Positions 1-8,688 of a stretch of DNA of 64,000 nucleotides are shown here, in pieces. This stretch comes from Vibrio rhodolitus (GTDB lineage Bacteria > Pseudomonadota > Gammaproteobacteria > Enterobacterales > Vibrionaceae), in NCBI RefSeq assembly GCF_003350325.1, contig NZ_QLYZ01000007.1, forward strand, positions 1 through 64,000, in the 5' to 3' direction. A program made the position numbers and the translations under genes. The notes beneath the pieces were generated by a model. That model saw only the letters and a list, made by a program, of their open reading frames with translations. It did no database searches and was not told the DNA's origin. Every line of letters begins with the position of its first letter. The stretch's first letter is position 1.

Positions 1-201
1 CCTTGGGTTTTGCGTCCAATCCATTTTTCCGTGCTTTCTCAGCCAAGTTAAAACAGTTGAGCGACCTTGGATACCATAAATGGCTTGTGCTTGCTTGTAG
101 GTCATTTCTCCTTTTTCTACGGCATCAACGACCTGCAATTTAAAGCCTAGTGTGTAATCACGCTGAGTGCGCTTAATGTAGAGTTTATTTGAAGTGGTCA
201 T
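1..201 (-). CDS. IS3-family transposase OrfA, N-terminal part (cut by window edge)
   Basis: The first 67 codons of an open frame read leftward from an ATG at 199-201 and run off the window. The predicted protein starts MTTSNKLYIKRTQRDYTLGF and continues with a helix-turn-helix layout (ALQAIYGI-like turn, then RSTVLTWLRKHG), typical of the small DNA-binding OrfA of IS3-family elements. In that family OrfB, the DDE integrase, is made by frameshifting from OrfA. The rest of the element lies outside the window, so whether it is intact cannot be judged. It lies just downstream of the tRNA operon terminator. Family assignment is by recognition; the exact IS name is unknown. Confidence 0.75.
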   Translation of the reverse strand, partial: MTTSNKLYIKRTQRDYTLGFKLQVVDAVEKGEMTYKQAQAIYGIQGRSTVLTWLRKHGKMDWTQNPR

Positions 202-242
202 AATTCGTCCTCAATGTGTAAACACATTTCAGGACGGGACAC
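1..242 (-). mobile_element. End of an IS3-family insertion sequence
   Basis: The orfA start is preceded by a short leader, and the element probably ends near 240-242, where the minus strand reads TGTCCCGTCCTGAAATGTG. A terminal TG followed by an inverted-repeat-like segment suits an IS3-family left end. The chromosome side resumes with the poly-U tract of the tRNA operon terminator at about 252. The exact boundary and target duplication cannot be fixed without the other end. Confidence 0.6.
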
Positions 243-251
243 AGCAGATAA

Positions 252-280
252 GAAAAAAGCCACGTCTTTCGACATGGCTT
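252..280 (-). terminator. Rho-independent terminator of the tRNA operon
   Basis: On the minus strand, just after tRNA-Asn, the sequence AAGCCATGTC-GAAA-GACGTGGCTT forms a stem with a GNRA-type tetraloop and is followed by a run of T. The IS element begins about ten bases further on. Confidence 0.85.
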
Positions 281-287
281 CTTAATG

Positions 288-363
288 TGGCTCCTCCTGC
301 TGGGCTCGAACCAGCGACCTGCGGATTAACAGTCCGTCGCTCTACCAACTGAGCTAAGGAGGA
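288..363 (-). tRNA. tRNA-Asn (GTT)
   Basis: A 76-nt cloverleaf with encoded CCA. The anticodon loop reads CTGTTAA, giving anticodon GTT. The acceptor stem TCCTCCT/AGGAGGA and the T-arm GGTTCGA are intact. It is the last gene of the four-tRNA transcript. Confidence 0.97.
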
Positions 364-408
364 ACTATTCTGTTTGTGTCTTACCAATTAAGTAAGCGCA
401 CCAAATAA

Positions 409-484
409 TGGTGCCTCGAGGCGGAATCGAACCACCGACACGAGGATTTTCAATCCTCTGCTCTACCGACTGAGCTATCGAGGC
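409..484 (-). tRNA. tRNA-Phe (GAA), variant acceptor stem
   Basis: A 76-nt cloverleaf with encoded CCA and anticodon loop TTGAAAA (anticodon GAA). The acceptor stem is GCCTCGA paired with TCGAGGC. The body is identical to the tRNA-Phe at 623-698; only acceptor pairs 4 and 5 differ, and both changes are compensated on the other strand. Confidence 0.97.
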
Positions 485-491
485 AAAAGAA

Positions 492-567
<76 letters not shown>

Positions 568-622
568 ACACTATATTCTTTTACTAACTGTTCGTACTTA
601 AGCACCAACAATTAAGAAATTG

Positions 623-698
623 TGGTGCCCGGAGGCGGAATCGAACCACCGACACGAGGATTTTCAATCCTCTGCTCTACCGACTGAGCTATCCGGGC
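623..698 (-). tRNA. tRNA-Phe (GAA)
   Basis: A 76-nt cloverleaf with encoded CCA, anticodon GAA and acceptor stem GCCCGGA/TCCGGGC, which is the usual gamma-proteobacterial form. It is the first gene of the transcript, about ten bases after the predicted -10 box. Confidence 0.97.
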
Positions 699-708
699 GA
701 CGGAGCGT

Positions 709-737
709 ATTAAACGTATTTTCAGTCGCTACGTCAA
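709..737 (-). promoter_or_regulatory. sigma-70 promoter of the tRNA operon
   Basis: On the minus strand TTGACG (732-737) and TTTAAT (709-714) are separated by exactly 17 bases. The first tRNA starts at 698, leaving room for only a few leader bases. The match and spacing are near ideal for a stable-RNA promoter. Confidence 0.8.
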
Positions 738-800
738 CGTGTTTTTCAGTTTTTTTTCAAAATAATGGTTGTTTGCTTGGTTTTTGTTCAAAAGTCTCTA

Positions 801-1937
801 TTAAGTTTTGCCAGAGTTAAAATCCTTTTTGAATTTTGTGACTTTTTCTAAGTATCTACGTGCTTCTGCCTTGGGGTGCTTGTTGGTTAAAGCCCAATAA
901 ACTTGATTTGGCTGCAGTGAATTGATGTCGCGCATGGCTCTTTTTCGGTCACTACGATTAAACGTGTTCAAAACGCCACCAGTTCCACCGTTATATGCCG
1001 AGATCATGGTGTATTCCAAAGTGAGTGGATGGCTAACATCTTTTAGGTAACGGTTTTTCAAGATGTAAAAGTAAGCGGTACCAGTATCGATATTGTTTTC
1101 TGGATTAAACAGATACTCAGGGCTTGGCTCGCCAGAGCGGTTTTTGACTAGCTTGAACACGTCACGCCCGGCTGTTTTTGGCACCACTTGCATTAAACCG
1201 TAAGCGTTCGCCCAACTAACTGCGTATGGGTTAAAGCTACTTTCAGTTTTGATAATCGCATAAATCAAATCTTCAGGGATGTCATATTTACGTGAGGCGC
1301 GGCGCACGATATCGGCATATTGATAACTACGGATCTCAACTTGATCCTCAACCAGAGGGATCTCGACGTAGTAGGCTTTTTTAAAATCGACATCTTTGAC
1401 TTTGAGCTTATTAGCAATCAAATAGTCGGCGAAGCGGTTAGCGCGCCATGACCATTGAATCGGCTTGTTGTCCTGATCGACCACTTGTTGATAGAGAAAT
1501 GGACGTCCTTCCAATTTAATGCTCTTGGAAGAGAACAGGTCAACACTCATAGGATCATCTGGCGTCAACAGAGTGGTAATAATGGCGTTTTTTAGATGCA
1601 GTTTAGGATCGGTTGGTGAGACCGTTTCAACGATAATGGTGCCTTTGGCAAAGTCGACTTCTGAGCGGCTAAGGTAGTTATCGATGTACTTTACGTAGTT
1701 ACTCTTGCCCGCAACTTTAATTTCGCGACTACCCCAACGTTTTTCGATATTGCCAGAAAAGCTACTGATCAAGGCATCAAGCGCCGCAGTATCTTTAGTA
1801 AATTGACCTGGAAGCTGGGCAAGGTTTTTGGCAAAGCGGTTAGTCGGCTCGTAGTTAACATCATAAATGCTTTCAACAAATTCACGGCTACAACCAACCA
1901 GCAGCATGGCAGTAAAAAAATAGGCGAGTTTTTTCAT
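801..1937 (-). CDS. mltC: Membrane-bound lytic murein transglycosylase C
   Basis: MltC is an outer-membrane lipoprotein that cleaves peptidoglycan glycan strands to 1,6-anhydro products. The start is placed at the ATG at 1935-1937 because it opens a lipoprotein signal, MKKLAYFFTAMLLVGC, with lipobox LVGC and lipidated Cys16; the open frame extends ten codons further upstream without such a signal. An N-terminal DUF3393-type domain is followed from about residue 210 by an SLT lysozyme-like domain with catalytic Glu near 232 (KTESSFNP) and the downstream motifs AYGLMQV and SAYNGG. The length, 378 residues, suits the family. It follows mutY and yggX in the same order as in E. coli, which supports one transcript. 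Confidence 0.96.
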   Translation of the reverse strand: MKKLAYFFTAMLLVGCSREFVESIYDVNYEPTNRFAKNLAQLPGQFTKDTAALDALISSFSGNIEKRWGSREIKVAGKSNYVKYIDNYLSRSEVDFAKGTIIVETVSPTDPKLHLKNAIITTLLTPDDPMSVDLFSSKSIKLEGRPFLYQQVVDQDNKPIQWSWRANRFADYLIANKLKVKDVDFKKAYYVEIPLVEDQVEIRSYQYADIVRRASRKYDIPEDLIYAIIKTESSFNPYAVSWANAYGLMQVVPKTAGRDVFKLVKNRSGEPSPEYLFNPENNIDTGTAYFYILKNRYLKDVSHPLTLEYTMISAYNGGTGGVLNTFNRSDRKRAMRDINSLQPNQVYWALTNKHPKAEARRYLEKVTKFKKDFNSGKT

Positions 1938-2020
1938 TACTATCCTAGAAGTACAGATCCTAAACATAAAAAAATGACACCCCAGTAAACTGCGATGCCA
2001 TTTCTCATTGTCGGTATTAA

Positions 2021-2293
2021 TTATTCACTCGGTGGCGTGTAGCCTTCAATGTGAACATCTTTACCTTCAAACAAGAAGTTAACCATTTCAGTTTCCAGTA
2101 GCTTACGGTGCTCTGGATCCATCATGTTGAGTTTCTTCTCGTTGATTAACATAGTTTGCTTGTGTTGCCACTCAGCCCATGCTTGCTTTGAGATATTGTC
2201 GAAGATTTTTTTACCTAGTTCGCCTGGGTAAAGTTGAAAATCAAGACCTTCAGCGTCTTGCTTCAGACGAGCACAAAATACAGTGCGGCTCAT
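2021..2293 (-). CDS. yggX: Fe(2+)-trafficking / oxidative damage protection protein
   Basis: A 90-residue YggX-family protein with the family start [20 protein letters not shown], including the conserved Cys7. YggX protects labile iron-sulfur clusters and is linked to iron handling in the cytosol. It lies 17 bases after mutY, whose product carries a 4Fe-4S cluster, and about 80 bases before mltC. The mutY-yggX linkage is conserved in gamma-proteobacteria. No odd features. Confidence 0.96.
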   Translation of the reverse strand: MSRTVFCARLKQDAEGLDFQLYPGELGKKIFDNISKQAWAEWQHKQTMLINEKKLNMMDPEHRKLLETEMVNFLFEGKDVHIEGYTPPSE

Positions 2294-2310
2294 AACAGAT
2301 TCCTTTTTAA

Positions 2311-3363
2311 CTATTGAAGTTCAAATGGCAAACTCTCCAGCAATTGCTTCACTGGCGCGGCTAAGCCAACTTCTTCTGGTTGAGATAAGTTATACCAAAG
2401 ACCTTTGCTTCCTTCCATTATCACGTCAGGCTGTTTTGATAAATCCAGCAAAATCGGCGTGATGTCGAGATGATAATGGCTAAAGGTGTGGCGAAACGCG
2501 ATCAGTTGCTCGCGACGTTTTATGTCCATTGTTGTGATTTGTAGGCGATCTAATTGTGTTTGGATATCCGCTGTTTCGTTTTGTGGGAAGCAGAATAAGC
2601 CTCCCCAGATCCCCGTTTGTGGTCGTTGCTCTAGCCAAATCTCTCCTTGGTAATGCAGCATAACAAACCAAGTCTCTTTAACTGGCTTGTCTTTTTTCGG
2701 TTTTTTACCCGGGTAATCAAGCGGGTTACCTTGTTTGGTGGCAAGACAAAGTTGCTCTACCGGGCAAAGGGTGCATTTAGGTTTGCTGCGAGTACAAACC
2801 ATCGCGCCCATATCCATCATAGCTTGGTTATATTTATCGGTATCTCGTGCTGGCGTATGTTGTTCGGCGTATTGCCAAAGCTGGTTTTCAACTTTCTTCT
2901 GACCAGGCCAACCTTCAACCGCAAAGCAGCGCGCCAGAGTGCGCTTTACGTTGCCATCTAAGATGGCATGAGGCTGCTTATACACCGATGATAAAATCGC
3001 AGCAGCGGTCGAGCGACCAATCCCCGGTAGCGCATTAAGCTGCTCTATATCGGTAGGAAATTCACCTTGATACTCTGCTGCCACAATCTTGGCTGCTTTA
3101 TGTAAGTTACGCGCGCGGGCGTAATAGCCAAGTCCCGTCCAAAGGTGGAGAACTTCGTCTTGTTCGGCATTTGCCAGATCGACCACGCTAGGAAAGCGTT
3201 CTAGGAAGCGTTGGTAATAGGGAATCACGGTCGCAACTTGGGTTTGTTGCAGCATAATTTCTGATAGCCAAACACTGTAGGCGGTTTTGTTTTGTTGCCA
3301 AGGGAGATTTTTTCTTCCGTAGGCGTCATACCAAGTAACTATGGCTTTGGCAAAAGGCGTCAC
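2311..3363 (-). CDS. mutY: Adenine DNA glycosylase MutY
   Basis: MutY removes adenine mispaired with 8-oxoguanine or guanine. Visible landmarks are the catalytic-Glu motif [10 protein letters not shown] near residue 37, the helix-hairpin-helix [14 protein letters not shown] near 110-125, the catalytic-Asp motif [12 protein letters not shown] near 138, and a 4Fe-4S cluster loop [17 protein letters not shown] (C-x6-C-x2-C-x5-C) near 190-206. A NUDIX-like C-terminal domain that recognises 8-oxoG follows. The length, 350 residues, is normal. It heads the mutY-yggX-mltC transcript and is divergent from trmB across 174 bases that should hold both promoters. Confidence 0.98.
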   Translation of the reverse strand: MTPFAKAIVTWYDAYGRKNLPWQQNKTAYSVWLSEIMLQQTQVATVIPYYQRFLERFPSVVDLANAEQDEVLHLWTGLGYYARARNLHKAAKIVAAEYQGEFPTDIEQLNALPGIGRSTAAAILSSVYKQPHAILDGNVKRTLARCFAVEGWPGQKKVENQLWQYAEQHTPARDTDKYNQAMMDMGAMVCTRSKPKCTLCPVEQLCLATKQGNPLDYPGKKPKKDKPVKETWFVMLHYQGEIWLEQRPQTGIWGGLFCFPQNETADIQTQLDRLQITTMDIKRREQLIAFRHTFSHYHLDITPILLDLSKQPDVIMEGSKGLWYNLSQPEEVGLAAPVKQLLESLPFELQ

Positions 3364-3537
3364 GACTTGCTCGATTATAATTAGTAAGATTAATGGTCTA
3401 AAATTGCATCACAGATTGTGGGGTAAATACAACCGATAAACTCTAAGGTTTTTTACGTGAAATGCTTGCACCAATGGCAATTCTTTGGATAATCACAATC
3501 CCTTTAAGTCGAGACCAATTTTTAAACAGGCGAAATC

Positions 3538-4257
3538 ATGAGTGAAGTGACCACTAACGAATACAATGAAGACGGCAAGTTGATCCGCAAAATACGTAGT
3601 TTTGTGCGTCGTGAAGGTCGTCTGACCAAAGGTCAAGAAAATGCGATGAAAGAGTGCTGGCCAACAATGGGTATTGACTACCAAGCTGAGCTTCTTGATT
3701 GGAAAGAAGTGTTTGGTAACGATAACCCTGTGGTACTAGAGATCGGTTTCGGCATGGGTGCGTCACTGGTAGAGATGGCAAAAAATGCGCCTGAGAAAAA
3801 CTTCATCGGTATTGAAGTGCATAGTCCAGGTGTTGGCGCATGTCTTTCTGATGCGCGTGAAGCAGGCGTAACTAACCTACGTGTAATGTGTCACGATGCA
3901 GTTGAAGTATTTGAGCACATGATTCCAGACGGCAGCTTAAGCACTCTACAATTGTTCTTCCCAGACCCATGGCACAAAAAACGTCACCACAAGCGTCGTA
4001 TCGTGCAGCTTGAGTTTGCTGAAATGGTACGTCAAAAGCTTAAATTGGAAGAAGGTATCTTCCACATGGCGACTGACTGGGAAAACTATGCAGAGCACAT
4101 GATTGAAATCATGAACCAAGCACCTGGTTTTGCCAATATTGCGACAGATGGCGACTACATCCCTCGTCCGGATGAGCGTCCACTGACTAAGTTTGAAGCG
4201 CGTGGTCACCGTCTAGGTCACGGCGTTTGGGACATCAAATACAAACGTACTGCGTAA
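3538..4257 (+). CDS. trmB: tRNA (guanine-N7-)-methyltransferase
   Basis: TrmB uses S-adenosylmethionine to make m7G46 in tRNA variable loops. The 239-residue protein shows the SAM motif [15 protein letters not shown] near residue 67, the family signature [14 protein letters not shown] near 140-155, and the C-terminal TKFEARG segment. It is divergent from mutY, as in E. coli, and ends at a strong terminator before the glutaminase gene. Confidence 0.97.
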   Translation: MSEVTTNEYNEDGKLIRKIRSFVRREGRLTKGQENAMKECWPTMGIDYQAELLDWKEVFGNDNPVVLEIGFGMGASLVEMAKNAPEKNFIGIEVHSPGVGACLSDAREAGVTNLRVMCHDAVEVFEHMIPDGSLSTLQLFFPDPWHKKRHHKRRIVQLEFAEMVRQKLKLEEGIFHMATDWENYAEHMIEIMNQAPGFANIATDGDYIPRPDERPLTKFEARGHRLGHGVWDIKYKRTA

Positions 4258-4311
4258 TTTCGCGATTCGCTTTACGATACCAAACCTCGTTTGGTATAAA
4301 AGAATTAGTCA

Positions 4312-4340
4312 AAAGCCAACATTGCGATGTTGGCTTTTTT
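4312..4340 (+). terminator. Terminator after trmB
   Basis: AAAGCCAACATTGCGATGTTGGCTTTTTT has an eight-to-nine-pair stem with a GCG-type loop and a six-T tail. A shorter ACCAAACCTCGTTTGGT hairpin lies about 30 bases upstream. Confidence 0.85.
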
Positions 4341-4495
4341 GACTCTATATCGATCTCACTTAATGCTTTGGGTTAATTGATTAGGCTTTTTGCCTAACAA
4401 CAGCAAAGTCATTAAGTAGATAGGGATATGGCTAGAATATCTAGTAAACAGACTCGTTTTGGCGAGTTTCAACGACAACCACAAGCAGGTCATAG

Positions 4496-5416
4496 ATGAA
4501 ACCGACACGTGAGATTTTAGCGGACATTTTGGAAGAAGTTCGTCCTCTAATTGGGCAAGGAAAAGTCGCAGATTACATTCCAGCATTGGCGAAAGTACCA
4601 AATACTAAGTTGGGGATCGCGGTATTCACTAACCAAGGTGAAGTGATCAAAGCGGGAGATGCAGACGAGGGGTTCTCGATCCAATCGATCTCTAAAGCTC
4701 TGAGCTTAACGCTTGCTATGTCTCTGTATAAGCCAAACGAAATCTGGCAACGCGTCGGCAAAGAACCATCGGGTCAGGCATTTAACTCTATGATTCAGTT
4801 GGAGATGGAGCAGGGTATTCCCCGTAATCCGTTTATTAACGCTGGTGCAATCGTGGTGGCTGATTTGCTGCATAGTCGTCTTTCTGCCCCTCGTCACCGT
4901 TTACTTGAGTTCGTTCGCCAACTGTCAGGTGAAGATCATATTGTTTATGACAAAGTGGTCGCTGCCTCTGAGATGATGCACAGCGATCGAAATGCTGCAA
5001 TCGCTTATCTGATGCGCTCATTTGGTAACTTTGAGAATGATGTTATTCCAGTATTGGCGAACTATTTCCATGCTTGCGCTTTGAAAATGAACTGTGTCGA
5101 TTTGGCGAAAACCTTTAGCTATTTAGCTAACAAAGGCGTCTCGGTGCAAACAGGCAAGCAGATCATCACGCCAATGCAGACTAAGCAGCTTAATGCGCTA
5201 TTGGCTACCTGTGGTCTTTATGATGGTGCTGGTGAGTTTGCCTACCGCGTAGGTATGCCAGGTAAATCAGGCGTAGGTGGTGGCATCATTGCCATCGTAC
5301 CCGGTGAAATGAGTATCGCGGTCTGGTCTCCAGAGCTAGATGCGTCAGGTAACTCACTCGCAGGTACCAAAGCCCTAGAATTGCTTTCAGAGCGTATTGG
5401 GCGTTCGATTTTCTGA
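4496..5416 (+). CDS. glsB: Glutaminase
   Basis: A serine-dependent beta-lactamase-fold glutaminase converting glutamine to glutamate and ammonia. The 306-residue protein carries the Ser-x-x-Lys motif within [16 protein letters not shown] near residue 65, [10 protein letters not shown] near 110, and the C-terminal [12 protein letters not shown] glycine-rich motif near 258. It is monocistronic, between the trmB terminator and a palindromic repeat. E. coli has two paralogues; the symbol glsB is by similarity and could equally be written glsA. Confidence 0.93.
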   Translation: MKPTREILADILEEVRPLIGQGKVADYIPALAKVPNTKLGIAVFTNQGEVIKAGDADEGFSIQSISKALSLTLAMSLYKPNEIWQRVGKEPSGQAFNSMIQLEMEQGIPRNPFINAGAIVVADLLHSRLSAPRHRLLEFVRQLSGEDHIVYDKVVAASEMMHSDRNAAIAYLMRSFGNFENDVIPVLANYFHACALKMNCVDLAKTFSYLANKGVSVQTGKQIITPMQTKQLNALLATCGLYDGAGEFAYRVGMPGKSGVGGGIIAIVPGEMSIAVWSPELDASGNSLAGTKALELLSERIGRSIF

Positions 5417-5420
5417 GGAT

Positions 5421-5553
5421 TTGAACGCGCAGCATAAAAGCTGCGCTTACGGATTTCGGAACGCTTCGCTATGGAGTAGGGTTCTCTCAAAACTCTATTT
5501 ATAGAGCGTTCCGTCTTCGAACATCCCGCATCCAAGCGCAGCTTTGCTGCGCG
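5421..5553. repeat. Palindromic intergenic repeat, copy 1
   Basis: The gap between the convergent glutaminase and hemW genes is almost all palindromes. GCGCAGC-n-GCTGCGC occurs at both ends, and CGGAACGCT (from 5457) is inverted as AGCGTTCCG (about 5502-5510). The segment 5448-5470 recurs at 53259-53281 with only two adjacent mismatches, and CCCGCATCC (5525-5533) recurs at 53399-53407. It may also serve as a two-way transcription end. Confidence 0.7.
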
Positions 5554-5555
5554 TC

Positions 5556-6731
5556 TTACTCTTCATCCGCCATAAATGCTTCGAGTAGATCGTTCAAAAA
5601 AAGCTTACCTTTTTCGGTGATCTGCCAGTGAGTGTCAGTTTGTGACAAATATTGCTGCTCAAGCGCCCAATCGATGGTGTCTTGAATCGCACTCAGTTCA
5701 AGCCCGGTAGTATCGATAAAGTCTTGTTTTGGGCAGGCTTCAATTAAGCGGAAACGGTTCATAAAGAACTCAAATGGGCGATCTTCTGCTGCGACTTCAA
5801 ACTCATCACTTAAATATGGTTTAACCATATTCTGGTATGCGGCAAGGTAGCCTCGTGGATGCTTAGTCTTGGTTGTGCGTACAATGCGGCCATCACTAAA
5901 ACTCAATTTACCGTGAGAGCCGCAGCCAATGCCAAGGTAATCGCCAAAGCGCCAGTAGTTGAGGTTATGCTGGCACTGATAGCCGGGTTTGCTATAGCCA
6001 GAAATCTCATACTGCACATAACCTGCTTCGGTAAGCTTTTGATGTCCACGCTCAAAGATATCCCACAAGTCATCATCATCCGGTAATGTCGGCGGCTTGT
6101 AGTAGAACATGGTATTTGGCTCGATAGTCAGCTGATACCAAGAGAGGTGCGGAGGATTAAGCTCAATCGCTTGGCCGAGATCCGCCAAAGCTTGTTCAAT
6201 ACTTTGATCCGGTAAGCCATGCATTAAATCTAGGTTGAAGCTGTTTAGCCCAATCTGATGAGCTAGTTTTGCCGCATTGATGGCTTCTTGTTGACCATGG
6301 ATACGACCGAGCTTTTCGAGCTTCTCAGCCGCAAAGCTCTGTACGCCGATGGAAATACGAGTGACCCCAGCGGCTTGATAGCCGACAAAGCGATCGGTCT
6401 CCACTGTGCCTGGGTTGGCTTCCATGGTAATTTCAATCCCAGACTTGAATGGAATACGCTGTTCAATACCGTCCAATAGACGTTTGATGCCCTCTGCTGA
6501 AATTAAGCTTGGCGTACCACCACCAATAAAGATCGAGTGCAATGGGCGCGGGGCGAGGTTGAGTTGGTATTTCTCAATATCGCGATCTAAGTCTTCAAGC
6601 AGCGCACTAATGTACTGTTCTTCAGGGATCTCTGCTTTGAGCGCATGAGAGTTAAAATCACAATAAGGGCACTTCTGTACACACCATGGGATGTGAACAT
6701 ATAGACTGAGTGCTGGTGGTACTAATTGCAT
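5556..6731 (-). CDS. hemW: Radical SAM heme chaperone HemW
   Basis: Long annotated as oxygen-independent coproporphyrinogen III oxidase-like, this family is now seen as a heme chaperone. The radical SAM cluster motif C17-x3-C21-x2-C24 lies in the stretch PWCVQKCPYCDFNSH. GGGTPS follows near 82 and EANPGT near 117. The 391-residue length fits HemW rather than the longer HemN. It starts three bases after the rdgB stop codon, so the two are probably cotranslated, as in other gamma-proteobacteria. Confidence 0.95.
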   Translation of the reverse strand: MQLVPPALSLYVHIPWCVQKCPYCDFNSHALKAEIPEEQYISALLEDLDRDIEKYQLNLAPRPLHSIFIGGGTPSLISAEGIKRLLDGIEQRIPFKSGIEITMEANPGTVETDRFVGYQAAGVTRISIGVQSFAAEKLEKLGRIHGQQEAINAAKLAHQIGLNSFNLDLMHGLPDQSIEQALADLGQAIELNPPHLSWYQLTIEPNTMFYYKPPTLPDDDDLWDIFERGHQKLTEAGYVQYEISGYSKPGYQCQHNLNYWRFGDYLGIGCGSHGKLSFSDGRIVRTTKTKHPRGYLAAYQNMVKPYLSDEFEVAAEDRPFEFFMNRFRLIEACPKQDFIDTTGLELSAIQDTIDWALEQQYLSQTDTHWQITEKGKLFLNDLLEAFMADEE

Positions 6732-6734
6732 CAG

Positions 6735-7331
6735 TTAACGCTGCTCCGCTAAAGTGGCGAAGAGAGCTTTCAGTGCTTTACCGCGATGAGAAAGTTGTTT
6801 TTTACGCGTAGGTTCTAGTTGGGCAGATGAGCAGTTATCTTCAGGTACATAGAAAATAGGGTCATAGCCAAAGCCATTCTCACCTTGAGCTTCGGTTAGA
6901 ATGCGACCTTCCCACTTACCGTGACACACGATTGGGGTTGGATCGTCAGCATGACGCATCAAAACCAATACACAGTGGAAACGGGCAGTGCGCTGCTCTT
7001 CTGGTACGCCTTGCATGGCATTCAGCAGTTTATTGAGGTTCTCCTCATCACTTGCGTCAGCGCCCGCGTAACGCGCAGAATAAATCCCGGGCGCACCTTT
7101 AAGGTAATCCACTTCAAGACCAGAGTCATCGGCGATAGCTGGCAAGCCCGTTTCTTTAGCTGCGTGGCGTGCTTTGATAATTGCGTTTTCAATAAAAGTT
7201 GTGCCAGTTTCATCAGCTTCTGTCACATTGAATTCGCTCTGCGCCAGCACTTCAAAGCCAAAGTCTGCGAGCAAATCTGCCATTTCACGCACTTTGCCTT
7301 GGTTACCGGTCGCTAATACAATCTTGCTCAT
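6735..7331 (-). CDS. rdgB: dITP/XTP pyrophosphatase (non-canonical purine NTPase)
   Basis: A house-cleaning enzyme that hydrolyses dITP, XTP and ITP to monophosphates, keeping deaminated purines out of DNA. The 198-residue protein has the HAM1/RdgB nucleotide motif [14 protein letters not shown] at the N-terminus, the substrate-loop motif ADDSGLEVD near 68, and [11 protein letters not shown] near 150. It lies between DUF4426 and hemW in one transcript, with gaps of 12 and 3 bases. Confidence 0.96.
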   Translation of the reverse strand: MSKIVLATGNQGKVREMADLLADFGFEVLAQSEFNVTEADETGTTFIENAIIKARHAAKETGLPAIADDSGLEVDYLKGAPGIYSARYAGADASDEENLNKLLNAMQGVPEEQRTARFHCVLVLMRHADDPTPIVCHGKWEGRILTEAQGENGFGYDPIFYVPEDNCSSAQLEPTRKKQLSHRGKALKALFATLAEQR

Positions 7332-7343
7332 GCTTGGTCCCGT

Positions 7344-7775
7344 TTATTCTTCAACATAAAATTTTTGCGTGAACTTTAAAGCGCCTTTGCCTTTATTGCC
7401 AGCATCGATATCGATATTAAAGCTAATATTTTCTTCTTCACTGATATTAAATTCAGCCAAGTAGTAGATAGCATCGCCTTCTTTGATTTCTCTAAAGCTC
7501 AGTTGGCGGGTTTGCCCAAGTAAGTTTTTGGCTGTGCCAGACACCTTGCCTGCAATTGCAGGTTTTCCTACTTGCGACATGTCGAGCAAGCTAATATTTA
7601 AAATTGCAGAGTAGCCGCTACGTTTGAGTTTATAACTACGCGCCACTTGTGGGGTGAGAAAGGTGGAGTTGAACGCTGAGTAATGGGCTTCAACGTCTTT
7701 GATGGTTTTAAATTGTCCAGCATAACTTGGTAGAGCTAAACAGCTTACAAGGAGTGTAATTAGCCACTTTTTCAT
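7344..7775 (-). CDS. DUF4426 exported protein
   Basis: A 143-residue protein with a Sec signal peptide, MKKWLITLLVSCLALPSYAG, probably cleaved after the last alanine (SYA). The mature part is beta-rich and matches what I recall of the DUF4426 family, found in the same rdgB neighbourhood in Vibrio and Pseudomonas. Its function is not known. It begins just 23 bases after the terminator that overlaps the end of yggU, so either transcription reads through or its promoter lies inside yggU. Confidence 0.85.
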   Translation of the reverse strand: MKKWLITLLVSCLALPSYAGQFKTIKDVEAHYSAFNSTFLTPQVARSYKLKRSGYSAILNISLLDMSQVGKPAIAGKVSGTAKNLLGQTRQLSFREIKEGDAIYYLAEFNISEEENISFNIDIDAGNKGKGALKFTQKFYVEE

Positions 7776-7798
7776 ATCGTTACATCCATTTAGATAAA

Positions 7799-7822
7799 CA
7801 AAAAGCCATCATAGGATGGCTT
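7799..7822 (-). terminator. Terminator overlapping the 3' end of yggU
   Basis: On the minus strand AAGCCATCCTATGATGGCTT, followed by TTT and more T, forms a stem of eight pairs. The 5' arm encodes the last residues of YggU, and its stop codon TGA lies in the loop and first bases of the 3' arm. Confidence 0.75.
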
Positions 7823-8099
7823 CGATTTCAGTGGGAATTTGATTGGGGGAGATAATGCGCACCTGTTTATGGCGCCCGAGCTCTCCTTTCTCGATATTTA
7901 CCAATCCTTTTGCCACTTTAAATTGCTTTGCCAAATACTTAGTTAAGTGTGCATTGGCTTTGCCATCAACAGGCGGTGCAGTAATCGCAATCTTGATTTC
8001 TTCACCATGCAAGCCAACGATTTTGTCGCGGCTTGCTTTCGGTTGGATATAAAGGCGAAGCACCACGTCTCCACCTTCACGCCATACCGCTACTGACAT
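7809..8099 (-). CDS. yggU: DUF167 family protein YggU
   Basis: A 96-residue member of the YggU/DUF167 family with the typical [14 protein letters not shown] start and the [13 protein letters not shown] motif near 47-59. Structures of relatives are known, but a biochemical role is not. Its start overlaps the yggT stop by one base (TAATG), which points to translational coupling. It is the last gene of yggS-proC-yggT-yggU. Confidence 0.93.
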   Translation of the reverse strand: MSVAVWREGGDVVLRLYIQPKASRDKIVGLHGEEIKIAITAPPVDGKANAHLTKYLAKQFKVAKGLVNIEKGELGRHKQVRIISPNQIPTEIEAIL

Positions 8100-8653
8100 T
8101 ATAGTTGGAACCAGATTGGACCGATCAAATCACCCATCAGGAAATTAGCGAACTGCAAACCAATAAATAGCACCAGCACGCTGAGATCGAAACCACCCAT
8201 CGCTGGAATAATGCGACGAATCGGCGCCAGCATTGGTTCAGTCAGTTGATGGAAGACATACTCAATTGGGCTGCGACCTTGACTTACCCAACTCAAGATA
8301 GCGCGGATAAGTAGTACCCAGAATAACAAGCCGCCCGCTGCTTTAGCGAACGACAGTAGACCAAGCCACAAGAAATCAACGCTAAATATCAATGTACCAG
8401 AGGCGATTGCCATTAGGCTGAAGAACTTTAATACGCACAGTACATAGGCAAACAATACGGTTGCCAAATCGATATTGCCAACCGAAGGGATCACTCTGCG
8501 AAGTGGACCAATTACAGGCTGAGTTGCTTTAACAATAAACTGTGAAAACGGGTTGTAGAAATCTGCTCGCGCGGCTTGTAGCCAGATGCGCAGCAACACC
8601 ACCATGATGTAGAGATCAAACAAGGTGGAGATTAGAAAACTCATTGAATTCAT
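8099..8653 (-). CDS. yggT: YggT family integral membrane protein
   Basis: A 184-residue inner-membrane protein made of two YGGT repeats, each a hydrophobic helix followed by an amphipathic segment containing P(I/L)RR(V/I)IP (near residues 50 and 143). Relatives have been linked to osmotic stress or cell division, but a mechanism is not established. It sits between proC and yggU, the usual conserved order. Confidence 0.92.
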   Translation of the reverse strand: MNSMSFLISTLFDLYIMVVLLRIWLQAARADFYNPFSQFIVKATQPVIGPLRRVIPSVGNIDLATVLFAYVLCVLKFFSLMAIASGTLIFSVDFLWLGLLSFAKAAGGLLFWVLLIRAILSWVSQGRSPIEYVFHQLTEPMLAPIRRIIPAMGGFDLSVLVLFIGLQFANFLMGDLIGPIWFQL

Positions 8654-8688
8654 AGGTGACCCTTGTGTTTAAACTGCCGTAAATCGGC

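Noticed and set aside
620..820. A 66-codon plus-strand frame starting inside the tRNA-Phe gene
   Set aside because: It is antisense to tRNA-Phe and its promoter and has no ribosome site; it is a by-product of the conserved tRNA sequence.
6921..7316. A 131-codon plus-strand frame opposite rdgB
   Set aside because: It is antisense to a clearly recognised gene, has no ribosome site, and its translation shows no protein family pattern.
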